64,000 nucleotides of DNA from JAAYJR01 sp964495655 (GCA_964495655.1 CAZBWK010000001.1:1-64000), one strand, 5' to 3'; shown: positions 45,190 to 54,617, counted from the first letter of the stretch. Notes: generated by a model from the letters alone, not told the origin. Numbers and translations are program-made.

Positions 45190-47582
45190 GATTCAAATTT
45201 AGTTTTTTCATCAAAATTAAGCTCTTCCAACTCAATATTTTGCTCTTCATCATAAATATGCAAGAGAGGTTTAATGAAAGTCCTTGTAGTTGTCAGTCTG
45301 TCGAGGCCTGTAAGGAGTGACGGCAGGAGGATTAAATTTGAAGTCACTGCCACCAGAAGAGTCAATGAAACCAGTACGCCCATTGCAACTGTCCCTCCAA
45401 AACCTGAGAAGGCAAAGATTCCAAACCCGAAGAACAAAACCACAAAGGTGTATAACATACTTAATCCTGTTTCCTTCATTGCCAGGACAACAGAACGCCG
45501 TATATCCCAGTTAGTTGCTTTCAGCTCCTGCCTGTATTTGGCAAGAAAATGGATAGTGTTATCGACGGAAATACCAAAGGCAATGCTGAAGACCAGTATA
45601 GTTGAAGCTTTTATCGGAATTCCTGAAAATCCCATGAAAGCAGCAGTAAAGATCAGAGGTATAATGTTAGGTGTTAAAGAAAGGACTACCATCCTCCATG
45701 ATGAAAACATAATTGCCATAAAAGAGGAGATCAGTATAATAGCCAGTCCCAGGCTGGTAAAAAGGTTTTTTAAAAGGTATTGAGTACCTTTAAAAGAGGT
45801 TACACTTGAGCCTGTCACTGTAACGTTATACTGATCAGGAGAAAATATTGAATCCACAACAGCATGAAACTCATTGCTGAATTTCTCCATATACTTGGTA
45901 CCCATGTCCTTCATGCGGATACTGACCCTGGTGATCTGCTTTGAACTGTCCATGAACGAATGAAGTAATCCGGAATTTTCATTGCCAATTGATGCATACT
46001 GCATGATAAAATTGATCTCCCTGTTATTAGGCAGGCTGTAGTATGTTTCCCTTCCATTATAAAATGCCTGTTTGGAGAACTTAAGCAGATTTAGCAATGA
46101 GAGAGCAGATGAGAGCTCAGGATAGTCAGAGAGCCGGTTTTCCAGTTCCTCCAGTTTATTAAAAGTAGATAAATGCAGCACTCCTCCCGGTTTTTTTGTA
46201 TCTACCATAATTTCCAACGGCATTAAACCTTCGAAATTTGACTCAAAAAACTTAAGATCCTGGTAAACCGGATCGCTCTCCGGAATATCATCAACCATAT
46301 AACCTGAGCTTTTTATAAGGGTGATCCCGTAGATACCAATTGCCACCACCACAACGGTTATAATGTAGACTTTTTTTCTATGGTGCTCTGTAATATTTAC
46401 CAGATAACGTAATACACCGGAAATAAAACGGTTATCGAGGTGACTCACATGCCGTGAAGAGGGGGGGCCGATAAAACTGAATATAATAGGTATAAGCAAC
46501 AGGGATAATATAAACAGTCCCATAATATTCAGAGAAGCGATGATCCCGAATTGTTTCAGCAGATCACTTTTTACAATGATAAATGTAGCAAAACCGGATG
46601 CTGTCGTAAGATTGGTAAGGAATGTAGCATTCCCTATTTTTATGATAACCCTCTGCAGGGCTTTGATTTTGTTTCCATGACTGACATACTCATGATGAAA
46701 CTTATTAAGCATGTATATGCTGTTAGGTATGCCGATAACAATAAGCAAAGGGGGTATCATTCCCGAAAGAAGGGTAATTTTGTATCCGAACAATGACAAC
46801 ATACCCATAGCCCATATAACTCCGGTAAGGACGATTAAAACAGGCACAATTACCGCCTTAAAGGATCTGAAAAACAGGAAAAGAACAATAACACAGATTG
46901 CGAGAGCCAGCACACTGAAAAGATATAACTCCTTCTTAATCTTTATTGAATTCACGACCCTGATATATGGGAGTCCCGAATAATACAAATTTACATCCTG
47001 ATCCTTTTCAAATTTCTCACATATTCTCCTTATTGAACGTATCATCTTCTCCCTTTCACTGGTATGCATCTTCTCCTTATTAACAGTAATTGCGAGCAGA
47101 TAAGAGTCGGTATCAGGATTATAAACAGTGTTTTTATAGAAAGGGAGGCTTTTAAACTGACCAGACAATATATCAATATCCTCTTGATTATCAACAGAAT
47201 CAGGAAATATCTCCACAATTTCAAATCTAAGTTTTTCTGTATTTTTTACCAGATTGTATGTATTTGATGCAGATAACAAATCCTCCACCCCTTCGACAGC
47301 AGAAAGCTCATTACACAACTGTTTCCACCTCTTAAACCTGTCAATCTGAAAAAAATCCGGATCCTGAATACCTATTACTATCAGGTTTCCCTCCTCGCCG
47401 AATATTTCCACAAAATTCCTGTAGTCTTTATATGCCGGATCTTTTTGGGGTAATAACGACGCATATTCATACGACATCTCAACCTTAACGGCATGAAACC
47501 CTAAAAACACGGTTATAAAAAATAAAATGCTGAGTAAAAGTATTTTATTTCTGAGAATAATTCCGGATACCTTCAGCCACAT
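45186..47582 (-). CDS. RND-superfamily exporter (MMPL/HpnN-like)
   Basis: From ATG 47582 a 798-residue membrane protein; the frame opens 25 codons further upstream, but those residues (MHQSRSGAFHNPNNSF) look untranslated. Two halves each have one helix, an extracytoplasmic domain and five helices. The sterol-sensing-like core motif GISVDNTIHFLAKYRQE is in the second half; the first half has VIGIPNSIYMLNKFHHEY, lacking the acid. Close to the lipid exporters of the MMPL/HpnN type rather than to tripartite drug pumps. Coupling to a polyprenyl synthase suggests an isoprenoid-derived or other lipid cargo, which is inference. Confidence 0.9.
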   Translation of the reverse strand: MWLKVSGIILRNKILLLSILFFITVFLGFHAVKVEMSYEYASLLPQKDPAYKDYRNFVEIFGEEGNLIVIGIQDPDFFQIDRFKRWKQLCNELSAVEGVEDLLSASNTYNLVKNTEKLRFEIVEIFPDSVDNQEDIDILSGQFKSLPFYKNTVYNPDTDSYLLAITVNKEKMHTSEREKMIRSIRRICEKFEKDQDVNLYYSGLPYIRVVNSIKIKKELYLFSVLALAICVIVLFLFFRSFKAVIVPVLIVLTGVIWAMGMLSLFGYKITLLSGMIPPLLIVIGIPNSIYMLNKFHHEYVSHGNKIKALQRVIIKIGNATFLTNLTTASGFATFIIVKSDLLKQFGIIASLNIMGLFILSLLLIPIIFSFIGPPSSRHVSHLDNRFISGVLRYLVNITEHHRKKVYIITVVVVAIGIYGITLIKSSGYMVDDIPESDPVYQDLKFFESNFEGLMPLEIMVDTKKPGGVLHLSTFNKLEELENRLSDYPELSSALSLLNLLKFSKQAFYNGRETYYSLPNNREINFIMQYASIGNENSGLLHSFMDSSKQITRVSIRMKDMGTKYMEKFSNEFHAVVDSIFSPDQYNVTVTGSSVTSFKGTQYLLKNLFTSLGLAIILISSFMAIMFSSWRMVVLSLTPNIIPLIFTAAFMGFSGIPIKASTILVFSIAFGISVDNTIHFLAKYRQELKATNWDIRRSVVLAMKETGLSMLYTFVVLFFGFGIFAFSGFGGTVAMGVLVSLTLLVAVTSNLILLPSLLTGLDRLTTTRTFIKPLLHIYDEEQNIELEELNFDEKTKFES

Positions 47583-47698
47583 AATTCCTTTATAAAGAAA
47601 TGCGAAAATAAAAGAATTATTCGGATTATGAAACGCCCCGGACCGACTTTGATGCATACTTAATAAGGGCTAAATATCAAAAAACCCCTTCAATCAGC

Positions 47699-47726
47699 TT
47701 ACCGACATTTCAGCTTATGTCGTTAA
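47699..47726. repeat. Inverted repeat downstream of the pcm-like gene
   Basis: TTACCGACAT and ATGTCGTTAA form a 10-bp stem with one mismatch around TTCAGCTT. On the minus strand a T-run follows only about 14 bases later, so terminator function for the methyltransferase gene is uncertain. Confidence 0.4.
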
Positions 47727-47778
47727 CATGAAAGATATGAACCAGTCCTGACCTTATAAACCACTATAAATGAACATT

Positions 47779-48495
47779 TCAGTATCTTGTACCATCAGGC
47801 GATATCATAGGTACAAAACGCACCGGCAGAATATTACGCTCCCTGATCTTTCCTTTTCTTTTGGTTAAAAGGACCAAATGCTGTACAGGGTCATTTCCGA
47901 CAGGTATTATCATTCTTCCACCTTCTGCAAGCTGGTTCTGCAAAGGATCAGGTATTTTTTCCGGAGCACATGTTACAATAATGGCATCAAAAGGGGCATG
48001 TTCAGGCCACCCCTGGTATCCGTCACCAATACGACAATGAATATTATCATACCCAAGCTCTTTAAAAAGGCTCTTAGCTTTGAGACCAAGTTTTTCAAAT
48101 ATTTCAACAGTAAAAACCGAATCACATAATTCTGCAAGGATAGCTGCCTGATAGCCCGATCCTGTACCTATTTCCAATACTTTATCATCACGTTTCAAAT
48201 CAAGAGCTTCTGTCATAAAGGCAACAATATAGGGCTGTGAAATTGTCTGACCTTCCTCAATCGGCAGGGGAGAATCGTTGTATGCGAAGGCAATATAGCG
48301 AGGAAGGACAAATTTATGCCTCTCCACATTAAGAAATGCGTCAAGTACCTTTTTATCAGTAATCCCGCGAGCCTCAATTTGCATTTTGACCATTCTCTGC
48401 CTTGATCTGACAAAAGCAGTATCACTCTGTCCGCACGAAATGAGGGGAATGAAAATAATTAAAATGAATATGCAATAATGCCAGTGCTTTCTCAT
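47779..48495 (-). CDS. Protein-L-isoaspartate O-methyltransferase with lipoprotein signal
   Basis: A 238-residue enzyme that methylates L-isoaspartyl residues to start their repair, using S-adenosylmethionine. The catalytic body is complete: MVKMQIEARGITDKKVLDAFLNVERHKFV, the segment AYNDSPLPIEEGQTISQPYIVAFM, the SAM loop VLEIGTGSGYQAAIL and the GDGYQGWPEHAPFDAIIVT motif. Unusually, it begins with a lipoprotein signal peptide (MRKHWHYCIFILIIFIPLISC, Cys21), so it should be exported and lipidated. The cytosolic cofactor makes periplasmic activity puzzling. The stretch HYCIFILIIFIPLISC could instead be only a membrane anchor. Confidence 0.9.
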   Translation of the reverse strand: MRKHWHYCIFILIIFIPLISCGQSDTAFVRSRQRMVKMQIEARGITDKKVLDAFLNVERHKFVLPRYIAFAYNDSPLPIEEGQTISQPYIVAFMTEALDLKRDDKVLEIGTGSGYQAAILAELCDSVFTVEIFEKLGLKAKSLFKELGYDNIHCRIGDGYQGWPEHAPFDAIIVTCAPEKIPDPLQNQLAEGGRMIIPVGNDPVQHLVLLTKRKGKIRERNILPVRFVPMISPDGTRY

Positions 48496-48692
48496 ATCTT
48501 AAAATCTTTTGTTAAAATAATTATACGAATAAAATAATGTTCTGTTTCCGTTCCCGGCCGATACAGGTAACCTCCGGTTTAAAAATATATTAAATCTGCT
48601 CAACAATATAAATAAAACTATAGAGACAATCAATATTATTATTTACTTTGTCCTACTAATATTATAGGATTAATAGGATAACAATGAATGTA

Positions 48693-48708
48693 AAATGAAA
48701 CGAGCACG
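48693..48708 (+). repeat. Intergenic repeat, copy 3 (core ATGAAACGAGCA)
   Basis: AAATGAAACGAGCACG matches copies 1 and 2 at 15 of 16 bases, then diverges. It lies 117 bases upstream of the YceI start. Confidence 0.6.
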
Positions 48709-48778
48709 ATTGTAAAATCACATATGGTCAAGACATATGCGAACGAAGTTGATACATAGGTTCTCAAATTTTAACTTG

Positions 48779-48804
48779 CTTATTTTTAATAAATTATAAA
48801 ATTT
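48779..48804 (+). promoter_or_regulatory. A/T-rich leader upstream of the YceI gene, shared with atpD
   Basis: Identical over 26 bases to the minus-strand leader of atpD (44134-44159) and ending 5 bases before the ATG. Confidence 0.45.
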
Positions 48805-48809
48805 CAACC

Positions 48810-49418
48810 ATGAAAACAATAAAATTAAAAGTTCTGATACTCGGCTTAATATTTCTTACTGCCATAGCCGGGGCACATTCGCAGAATGTTTTCAGATTAT
48901 TATCAGAAAGCAGCTCTTTACAGATTACCGGCACATCGTCGATTCATGACTGGGAGATGAAAGCATCTGATTTCAATTCTGAAGCTTTATTACAGATCGG
49001 TCATGACAAAACTGTATTGATAAACCAGGTTGAATTTTCATGTCCGGTAGCCGGCATCAGCAGCGGCAACAGGATAATGGACAATAAAACCTACAAGGCG
49101 CTGAAAGAGGAGAAGTATCCGCTTATCAACTTTTTGATCAACCCGCAGAACAACGTTAAACTGTCGGAAGATAATAATATCGTCACCGGACTGCTTACGG
49201 TAGGAGGAATAACAAAAGAGGTCAATTTACCATGCAATGTTACCTTCAAATCATCCGACCGTTTTAAGATTAGCGGGGAGGTGCCATTAAAAATGTCAGA
49301 TTTCGATATCGAACCTCCGACAGCAATGTTGGGTGCATTGAAAACAGGTGATAAAGTGGTTGTTAAATTCGATTTCGAATTTAATATGAGTTCCCAGGAG
49401 TTGACAAAAAATAGATGA
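48810..49418 (+). CDS. YceI-family periplasmic lipid-binding-like protein
   Basis: A 202-residue exported protein. Signal peptide with cleavage after AGAHSQ; the rest is the YceI lipocalin-like beta-barrel, with ITGTSSIHDWEMKASDF (the usual G-TS-IHDW motif), a middle NRIMDNKTYKALKEEKYPLINFLI and the C-terminal VVVKFDFEFN. Family members bind polyprenyl or other lipids, but no specific role can be read. First of three genes (YceI, porin-like, Rrf2) with 41- and 15-base gaps that look like one operon. Confidence 0.93.
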   Translation: MKTIKLKVLILGLIFLTAIAGAHSQNVFRLLSESSSLQITGTSSIHDWEMKASDFNSEALLQIGHDKTVLINQVEFSCPVAGISSGNRIMDNKTYKALKEEKYPLINFLINPQNNVKLSEDNNIVTGLLTVGGITKEVNLPCNVTFKSSDRFKISGEVPLKMSDFDIEPPTAMLGALKTGDKVVVKFDFEFNMSSQELTKNR

Positions 49419-49459
49419 TATCCAAATATGATATATTAATTAATTAAAAAATTTCACAC

Positions 49460-50626
49460 ATGCAAAGAGTAATTATTATAATCTGTTTTGCTTTGATAAG
49501 CATATTCTCCTTCGGGCAGCAATTTGAAAAACCCAAGCCGGATAGTGATGAATTTGAAAAGGTAAAAGTCAAAGTCGGAGGTGATTTTGCTATCCAGTTA
49601 CAGGCAATTGACCATGAAGCGCCAGTTGAACTGATCGACCTGAAAAATAATTTCAACCTTCCTACAGCAAACCTGAATATTACAACCTCATTAGCTCCGG
49701 GGATAACACTGTTCATAAATAATTACATGTCGTCAAGACATCACAATGAAGCATGGGTTGAAGGGGGTTATCTGACAATTGATAAAATGCCCTTTCTGCC
49801 TGTCTCTGACAATATCATGAAGTATCTTACAATAAAAGCCGGTGTAATGATGCCCGATTATGGAGATGCACACTATTTCCGCAGCAATAATGCCTCTGTC
49901 CTCAACAATCCTTTTGTCGGCAGCTGGATAATGGATGCTTACACTACCAATCCCGGACTTGAAGTTATGTACAGGAATAACGGCTTTCTGGCTCTTATCG
50001 GAACCAACAACGGACGTGTAAATTACGGCAGAGGAAATAATATAGGCGAGGACCTGGTTTTTAACTGGAAGATAGGTTATGACAAAAATTTCAGCGATGA
50101 CTTAAGGATACGTGGAACACTTTCAGGTTTTCACGTTGGCGAAGGGCACAGCGGCGCATATCTATGGGGCGGCGACCGTGCGGGAGCAAGATACTACAAT
50201 GTTATGCAGACAATAACAGCCAGCGGGGATAATTTCAATTCAGGACGCTGGACTCCGGGTAGCGGCCAGACTGAAATGAATAGTTATATGGCAAACATAT
50301 TTGCAAAATATCATGGATTGGAAGTTTTTGGTATCTTTGAATCAATGAAAGGTGTCAGAAATAACGCTGACCAGCATTTTACACAGACAGCTATTCAGGC
50401 ATTATACAGAATTGGTACATTCTATGCAGGCACAAGACTTAATAAAGTATCCAATAATGACGGATCAGCTGTAAAGCGTACCAACCTAGGTGGAGGCTGG
50501 TATATGGTTGATAATGTTCTGATAAAATTAGATTACGTAATACAAAAATATGATGGCCCGGCACACGGGGAGATCGACGGAGGAAAATTTAACGGGCTTG
50601 TACTTGAAGCAGCAATATCTTTTTAA
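49460..50626 (+). CDS. Porin-like outer-membrane protein
   Basis: A 388-residue protein with a signal peptide (cleaved near FSFGQ) and alternating strands rich in Tyr, Asn and Gly, ending VLEAAISF with the terminal Phe of outer-membrane barrels. Typical strand pairs are GITLFINNYMSSRHHNEAWV and GARYYNVMQT. It resembles phosphate-selective porin-like proteins of Bacteroidetes, but no specific family signature is secure. Located between YceI and an Rrf2 regulator that may control it. Confidence 0.78.
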   Translation: MQRVIIIICFALISIFSFGQQFEKPKPDSDEFEKVKVKVGGDFAIQLQAIDHEAPVELIDLKNNFNLPTANLNITTSLAPGITLFINNYMSSRHHNEAWVEGGYLTIDKMPFLPVSDNIMKYLTIKAGVMMPDYGDAHYFRSNNASVLNNPFVGSWIMDAYTTNPGLEVMYRNNGFLALIGTNNGRVNYGRGNNIGEDLVFNWKIGYDKNFSDDLRIRGTLSGFHVGEGHSGAYLWGGDRAGARYYNVMQTITASGDNFNSGRWTPGSGQTEMNSYMANIFAKYHGLEVFGIFESMKGVRNNADQHFTQTAIQALYRIGTFYAGTRLNKVSNNDGSAVKRTNLGGGWYMVDNVLIKLDYVIQKYDGPAHGEIDGGKFNGLVLEAAISF

Positions 50627-50641
50627 TTAAACATCTTATAA

Positions 50642-51082
50642 TTGAAATTTAGCACAAAAACACGATACGGAATAAGAGCAATGCTCGAAATCGCATTAAG
50701 TGAGCTTGATACCGGTATCTACCAAAAGGAGATCGCTAAAAATCAGAGTATTTCATATAAATATCTTGATCAAATTATAAGCGCCCTGAGAGTTGCCGGA
50801 CTGATATCCAAAGCAGGCGGACAGAAAAGTGGTTATATTCTTACCCGTAAGCCATCTGATATTACCCTCCTCAATATTCATAATGCTTTTGAACCCGGTA
50901 TTTGTGTAATTGATTGCCTGTCCCTTAATACACACTGCAAAAGAGAAAGTTATTGCGCAATGCGCGGATTCTGGGGTGAATTGAATAACCTGATCATTAA
51001 CTACTTCAAATCTGTAACCCTTCAGGATCTTATGGATAATCAACTAAAGCTGAATGATCTGGAATTAGCGGTCAAAAGTTGA
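50642..51082 (+). CDS. Rrf2-family transcriptional regulator (iron-sulfur type)
   Basis: A 146-residue winged-helix regulator starting at TTG (50642), the only start that gives the family N-terminus MKFSTKTRYGIRAMLEIAL. Helix-turn-helix about residues 25-60. Cys88, Cys92, Cys99 and Cys105 cluster in CVIDCLSLNTHCKRESYC, where IscR/NsrR/RsrR-type sensors hold a [2Fe-2S] or [4Fe-4S] cluster, so it probably senses iron-sulfur status, nitric oxide or redox state. It follows the porin gene by 15 bases and precedes the copper ATPase by 126. Target not shown by the sequence. Confidence 0.92.
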   Translation: MKFSTKTRYGIRAMLEIALSELDTGIYQKEIAKNQSISYKYLDQIISALRVAGLISKAGGQKSGYILTRKPSDITLLNIHNAFEPGICVIDCLSLNTHCKRESYCAMRGFWGELNNLIINYFKSVTLQDLMDNQLKLNDLELAVKS

Positions 51083-51208
51083 TTAACAGAAAAATTTATC
51101 AACACTGCAGGCCTTCTTTTATGTTTTGATCTTTTAATTATCTGTCATAAAATTAAAAATGGTTGTCTGTTACTGTTTATATAAATTCATAGAATTCAAA
51201 AATATATT

Positions 51209-53728
51209 ATGAAGCCAAAATATATTTATAACATTCCTGCGCAAAAAAGCAATGAATCCGGTCACAAACCCTGCTGTAGCGGCAGTGAACAACCGTCTGT
51301 TGCCAGCCCCCGCCAGCCCGGATTATATCAGTGCCCCATGAAATGCGAAGGAGAAAAAACATACGATTCAGAAGGAAGATGCCCTGTCTGTAATATGTTT
51401 CTGACACCAGCCGGAGAGCAGTCAGTGCAGGACCAAAGAGGACATAAAACAGCTGCATGCTGCAACAGCAGCCATACACACAGAAAGGAACCTGAATCAA
51501 CAGCTGCCACGTACTATTGTCCCATGCGCTGCGAAGGCGACAAAACATATAGCCAACCGGGTGACTGTCCTGTCTGTGGCATGGACCTGATAAAAGAAGA
51601 ATCTTCCCCTTCACCGGGAGTAATATATACCTGTCCGATGCACCCTGAAATCAAACAGGATCATCCCGGTGCTTGTCCTGAATGCGGAATGGAACTGGTA
51701 CCCGAAAAAGAGAATACTTCTGAAGAGGAAGCAGCCTGGAAAAAAATGGCAAAAAAACTATGGATAGCGCTGGCTTTAACCATTCCCGTTTTCATATTAG
51801 CCATGTCAGACATGGTGACATTTATCAATCCTGAGGCAATAGCCCCGAAAAGATTTTGGGGATTCGTACAATTTGCCTTAACAACGCCTGTAGTGTTCTA
51901 TGCCGGCCGCGACTTTTTTATAAGAGGGTGGAACTCTCTTCGCAGGAGATCGCCAAATATGTGGACCCTCATATCGACAGGAGTTGGTGCAGCATATTTA
52001 TTCAGTGTGGCCGCCCTTCTTATTCCGGGTATATTCCCCGGCCAGTTTAAAGACAGTGACGGAAATGTCCACCTCTATTTTGAAGCTGCTTCAGTAATTC
52101 TTACACTTGTACTTCTGGGACAGGTACTTGAACTCAGGGCTCACAGTAAAACCAATTCTGCAATAAAAGCGCTGCTTGCCCTGATCCCCCCGGTTGCAAG
52201 ATTAGTAGAAAATGGGACAGAAAAGGAAATCCCACTTGAGAGCGTTATGGTTGGAAATATTTTAAGGATCAAACCGGGCGACAAATTACCCGTTGACGGA
52301 ATTATTGCAGAGGGAGTGGCAATCGTTGATGAAAGTATGATTACCGGGGAACCCATTCCTGTTGATAAATCAACCGGTGATCATGTAACCGGCGGAACAA
52401 TAAACGGAAAAACCACCTTCCTGATGAAAGCCGAAAAGGTTGGTTCCGACACTCTTCTGGCACAAATAGTTGAAATGGTAAACCAGGCAAGCCGGACAAG
52501 AGCCCCAATACAAAAGCTTGCTGATGTGGCAGCCAGATACTTTGTCCAGGTTGTTATAGGGATCGCACTTGTAACTTTTGCTGTCTGGGCATTTTGGGGG
52601 CCTCATCCTGCATATGTTTATGCCTTTGTGAATGCAGTGGCTGTTCTTATAATAGCTTGTCCGTGTGCTCTGGGACTGGCTACGCCGATATCGATCATGG
52701 TGGGCACAGGACGAATGGCCCGGGAAGGTATCCTTGTTAAAGATGCTGCCGCCATTGAGAATATGAACAAAGTGGATACACTTATTATCGATAAAACGGG
52801 AACTATCACGGAGGGGAAACCTGCCCTGAAAAGATATAAATCTTTTGGATCACTTTCTGACGAAGAGGTATTGGGTTACGCTGCATCAGCAGATGCTAAC
52901 AGTGAACATCCGGTAGCAGAAGCTATTGTAAGAGGCGCACAAGAGAGGGGAATAAAAACCTTTACAACCGAAAATTTTGAATCGGTAACCGGCAAGGGAG
53001 TAAAAGTGTCATACCTGGGAAAACAGATCGGACTGGGAAACAGACGCATGACAGAAGAATCCGGGATAACACTCACGAAAGAGCAGGAGATGACAGTTAA
53101 TGAGTGGCAGTTAACCGGACAAACAGTTATGTTTCTTGTTATTGACAATAAAGTTGAAGGAATCATAAGTGTAGCAGATACTATTAAGCCAGGCTCAGCC
53201 AAAGCAATAAAAACGTTGCAAAAAATGGGGATCAGGGTGCACATGCTAACCGGTGACAATAAATTTACAGCAAAATCTGTGGCAGGAGAGCTGAAAATTG
53301 ATGAATACCAGGCCGACTGTCTTCCCGAGGATAAGTTCAATAAAGTAAAAGAACTTCAGGATAACGGCAGGATAGTTGCCATGGCGGGAGACGGAATTAA
53401 CGATGCCCCTGCCCTTGAACTGGCAAATGTGGGAATTTCTATGGGTAACGGAACCGATATAGCAGTTCAAAGTTCAAAGATAACACTGGTAAAGGGAGAT
53501 CTGAACGGAATTGTAAAGGCGAGGGAGCTGAGCAATAAGATAATGCGCAACATAAAACAAAATCTCTTTTTCGCCTTTGTTTATAACGCATTGGGAGTTC
53601 CGGTCGCCGCAGGAATTCTCTTTCCCTTCTTCGGCATCCTGCTTAGTCCGATGATAGCGGCAGCAGCTATGAGCTTCAGCTCGGTTTCAGTAATATCTAA
53701 TGCTTTAAGATTGAAGAAGAGTAGTTGA
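51209..53728 (+). CDS. copA: Copper/silver-exporting P1B-type ATPase with three N-terminal Cys modules
   Basis: An 839-residue heavy-metal pump. Instead of HMA domains with CxxC, the N-terminus carries three 'heavy-metal-binding' modules, CPM...CPxCxM: residues 42-63 (CPVCNM), 104-125 (CPVCGM), 142-161 (CPECGM), plus CC pairs at 22-23 and 84-85. The pump core is complete: TGEP (379-382), transmembrane CPC (484-486), phosphorylation DKTGT (528-532), HP (567-568) and the GDGIND hinge. CPC with the helix-6 context indicates Cu(I)/Ag(I) export. Eight helices begin near residue 182. The gene has a 126-base leader without a recognised copper operator. Confidence 0.95.
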   Translation: MKPKYIYNIPAQKSNESGHKPCCSGSEQPSVASPRQPGLYQCPMKCEGEKTYDSEGRCPVCNMFLTPAGEQSVQDQRGHKTAACCNSSHTHRKEPESTAATYYCPMRCEGDKTYSQPGDCPVCGMDLIKEESSPSPGVIYTCPMHPEIKQDHPGACPECGMELVPEKENTSEEEAAWKKMAKKLWIALALTIPVFILAMSDMVTFINPEAIAPKRFWGFVQFALTTPVVFYAGRDFFIRGWNSLRRRSPNMWTLISTGVGAAYLFSVAALLIPGIFPGQFKDSDGNVHLYFEAASVILTLVLLGQVLELRAHSKTNSAIKALLALIPPVARLVENGTEKEIPLESVMVGNILRIKPGDKLPVDGIIAEGVAIVDESMITGEPIPVDKSTGDHVTGGTINGKTTFLMKAEKVGSDTLLAQIVEMVNQASRTRAPIQKLADVAARYFVQVVIGIALVTFAVWAFWGPHPAYVYAFVNAVAVLIIACPCALGLATPISIMVGTGRMAREGILVKDAAAIENMNKVDTLIIDKTGTITEGKPALKRYKSFGSLSDEEVLGYAASADANSEHPVAEAIVRGAQERGIKTFTTENFESVTGKGVKVSYLGKQIGLGNRRMTEESGITLTKEQEMTVNEWQLTGQTVMFLVIDNKVEGIISVADTIKPGSAKAIKTLQKMGIRVHMLTGDNKFTAKSVAGELKIDEYQADCLPEDKFNKVKELQDNGRIVAMAGDGINDAPALELANVGISMGNGTDIAVQSSKITLVKGDLNGIVKARELSNKIMRNIKQNLFFAFVYNALGVPVAAGILFPFFGILLSPMIAAAAMSFSSVSVISNALRLKKSS

Positions 53729-53735
53729 AATTACC

Positions 53736-53751
53736 TTTCCCGGCCGGGAAA
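53736..53751. repeat. Perfect 16-base palindrome between convergent genes
   Basis: TTTCCCGGCCGGGAAA, GC-rich in an AT-rich gap between convergent copA and the mscS-like gene. It could act as a stem-loop terminator, but T-runs lie on the wrong side for a standard intrinsic terminator on either strand. Confidence 0.4.
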
Positions 53752-53771
53752 AAACCAGGACTCCACTTTTA

Positions 53772-54617
53772 CTAAGCAGGATTGGCAGGTTGTGATTTAA
53801 TATAGACATCTCTTTGTGGAAAGGGTATATGTACGTCATGTTTACGAAAAGCATCATCAATGGCATACCGAAGTTCACTCTTAGTATTTTCTACCAGGAA
53901 TGGCTCCTTAACCCAAAAATATAATTGAAAGTCAAGTGAGGAATCTCCAAAATTATTAAACCTTACGAATGGTTTTGGTTGAAGAGAAATATTTTTATTC
54001 TTCAGTGCACAGTCCAATAACAGATCAGTAACCAGTTTAGTATCTGATCCGTATGCAACACCTACAGCAACCGAAAACCTGGTATTATAATCCATCTGGC
54101 TCCAGTTAATAATTATATCATTAACAAATTTAGAATTAGGGACAACAAGTATTACATCATCTCTGGTTTTCAGTTTTGATGTACGAAGTCCGATATGTAT
54201 AACCTTGCCTACAGTTTTATCTTCAAGTTCAACAATATCATTAATTTGCAGGTTACGTTCAAATATAAGCACTATTCCCGAGGCAATATCACTGAAAAGC
54301 TGCTGAATACCAAAACCGACACCCACCAGCAACGCGGTTATGCTAGCCAGCAATATGGAGATCTTCACACCTGAAGTTTCCAGAAGCAGGACAATTACAA
54401 CTACCCAGACAACATAACGGAGTATCAGATAGACCGACCAGTATGAACGTCTCTGCTCTTCCCTTTTCTCAATATACCGCTTAAAAAAGCTCCGTATGAT
54501 TTTTAAGAGTGAAACTGTTGCAAGCAGTACTAAAATAAAAATTGCAACATTATAAACGGTGATCGTAATGTGCTCCGTTTTAATCAGTTGAAGATTAATT
54601 ACATCATTGAAGTTCAT
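53772..54617 (-). CDS. Mechanosensitive ion channel, MscS family
   Basis: A 281-residue inner-membrane channel releasing solutes under hypo-osmotic stress. Three N-terminal helices; pore-lining helix ASITALLVGVGFGIQQLFSDIASGIVLIFE (about 93-121) with the Gly/Ala packing pattern; then the beta domain with VGKVIHIGLRTSKLKTRDDVILVVPNSKFVNDIIINWS and a C-terminal alpha/beta domain. Follows the S41 protease gene by 21 bases on the same strand. Confidence 0.95.
   Translation of the reverse strand: MNFNDVINLQLIKTEHITITVYNVAIFILVLLATVSLLKIIRSFFKRYIEKREEQRRSYWSVYLILRYVVWVVVIVLLLETSGVKISILLASITALLVGVGFGIQQLFSDIASGIVLIFERNLQINDIVELEDKTVGKVIHIGLRTSKLKTRDDVILVVPNSKFVNDIIINWSQMDYNTRFSVAVGVAYGSDTKLVTDLLLDCALKNKNISLQPKPFVRFNNFGDSSLDFQLYFWVKEPFLVENTKSELRYAIDDAFRKHDVHIPFPQRDVYIKSQPANPA

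Larger units (their letters stand above)
48496..48809. other. 314-base divergent intergenic region
   Basis: Lies between the divergent methyltransferase and YceI genes. It contains repeat copy 3 (48693-48708) and the shared A/T-rich leader (48779-48804). No full TAnnTTTG box was found on either strand and no small ORF longer than a few codons follows the repeat. Confidence 0.6.

Noticed and set aside
47640..47778. Strong terminator for the methyltransferase gene
   Set aside because: The inverted repeat has no directly attached T-run; only recorded as an inverted repeat.
51209..51700. Cys-rich repeats as a separate small metal-binding protein
   Set aside because: They are in frame with the ATPase and followed directly by its first helix, with no stop or internal start.
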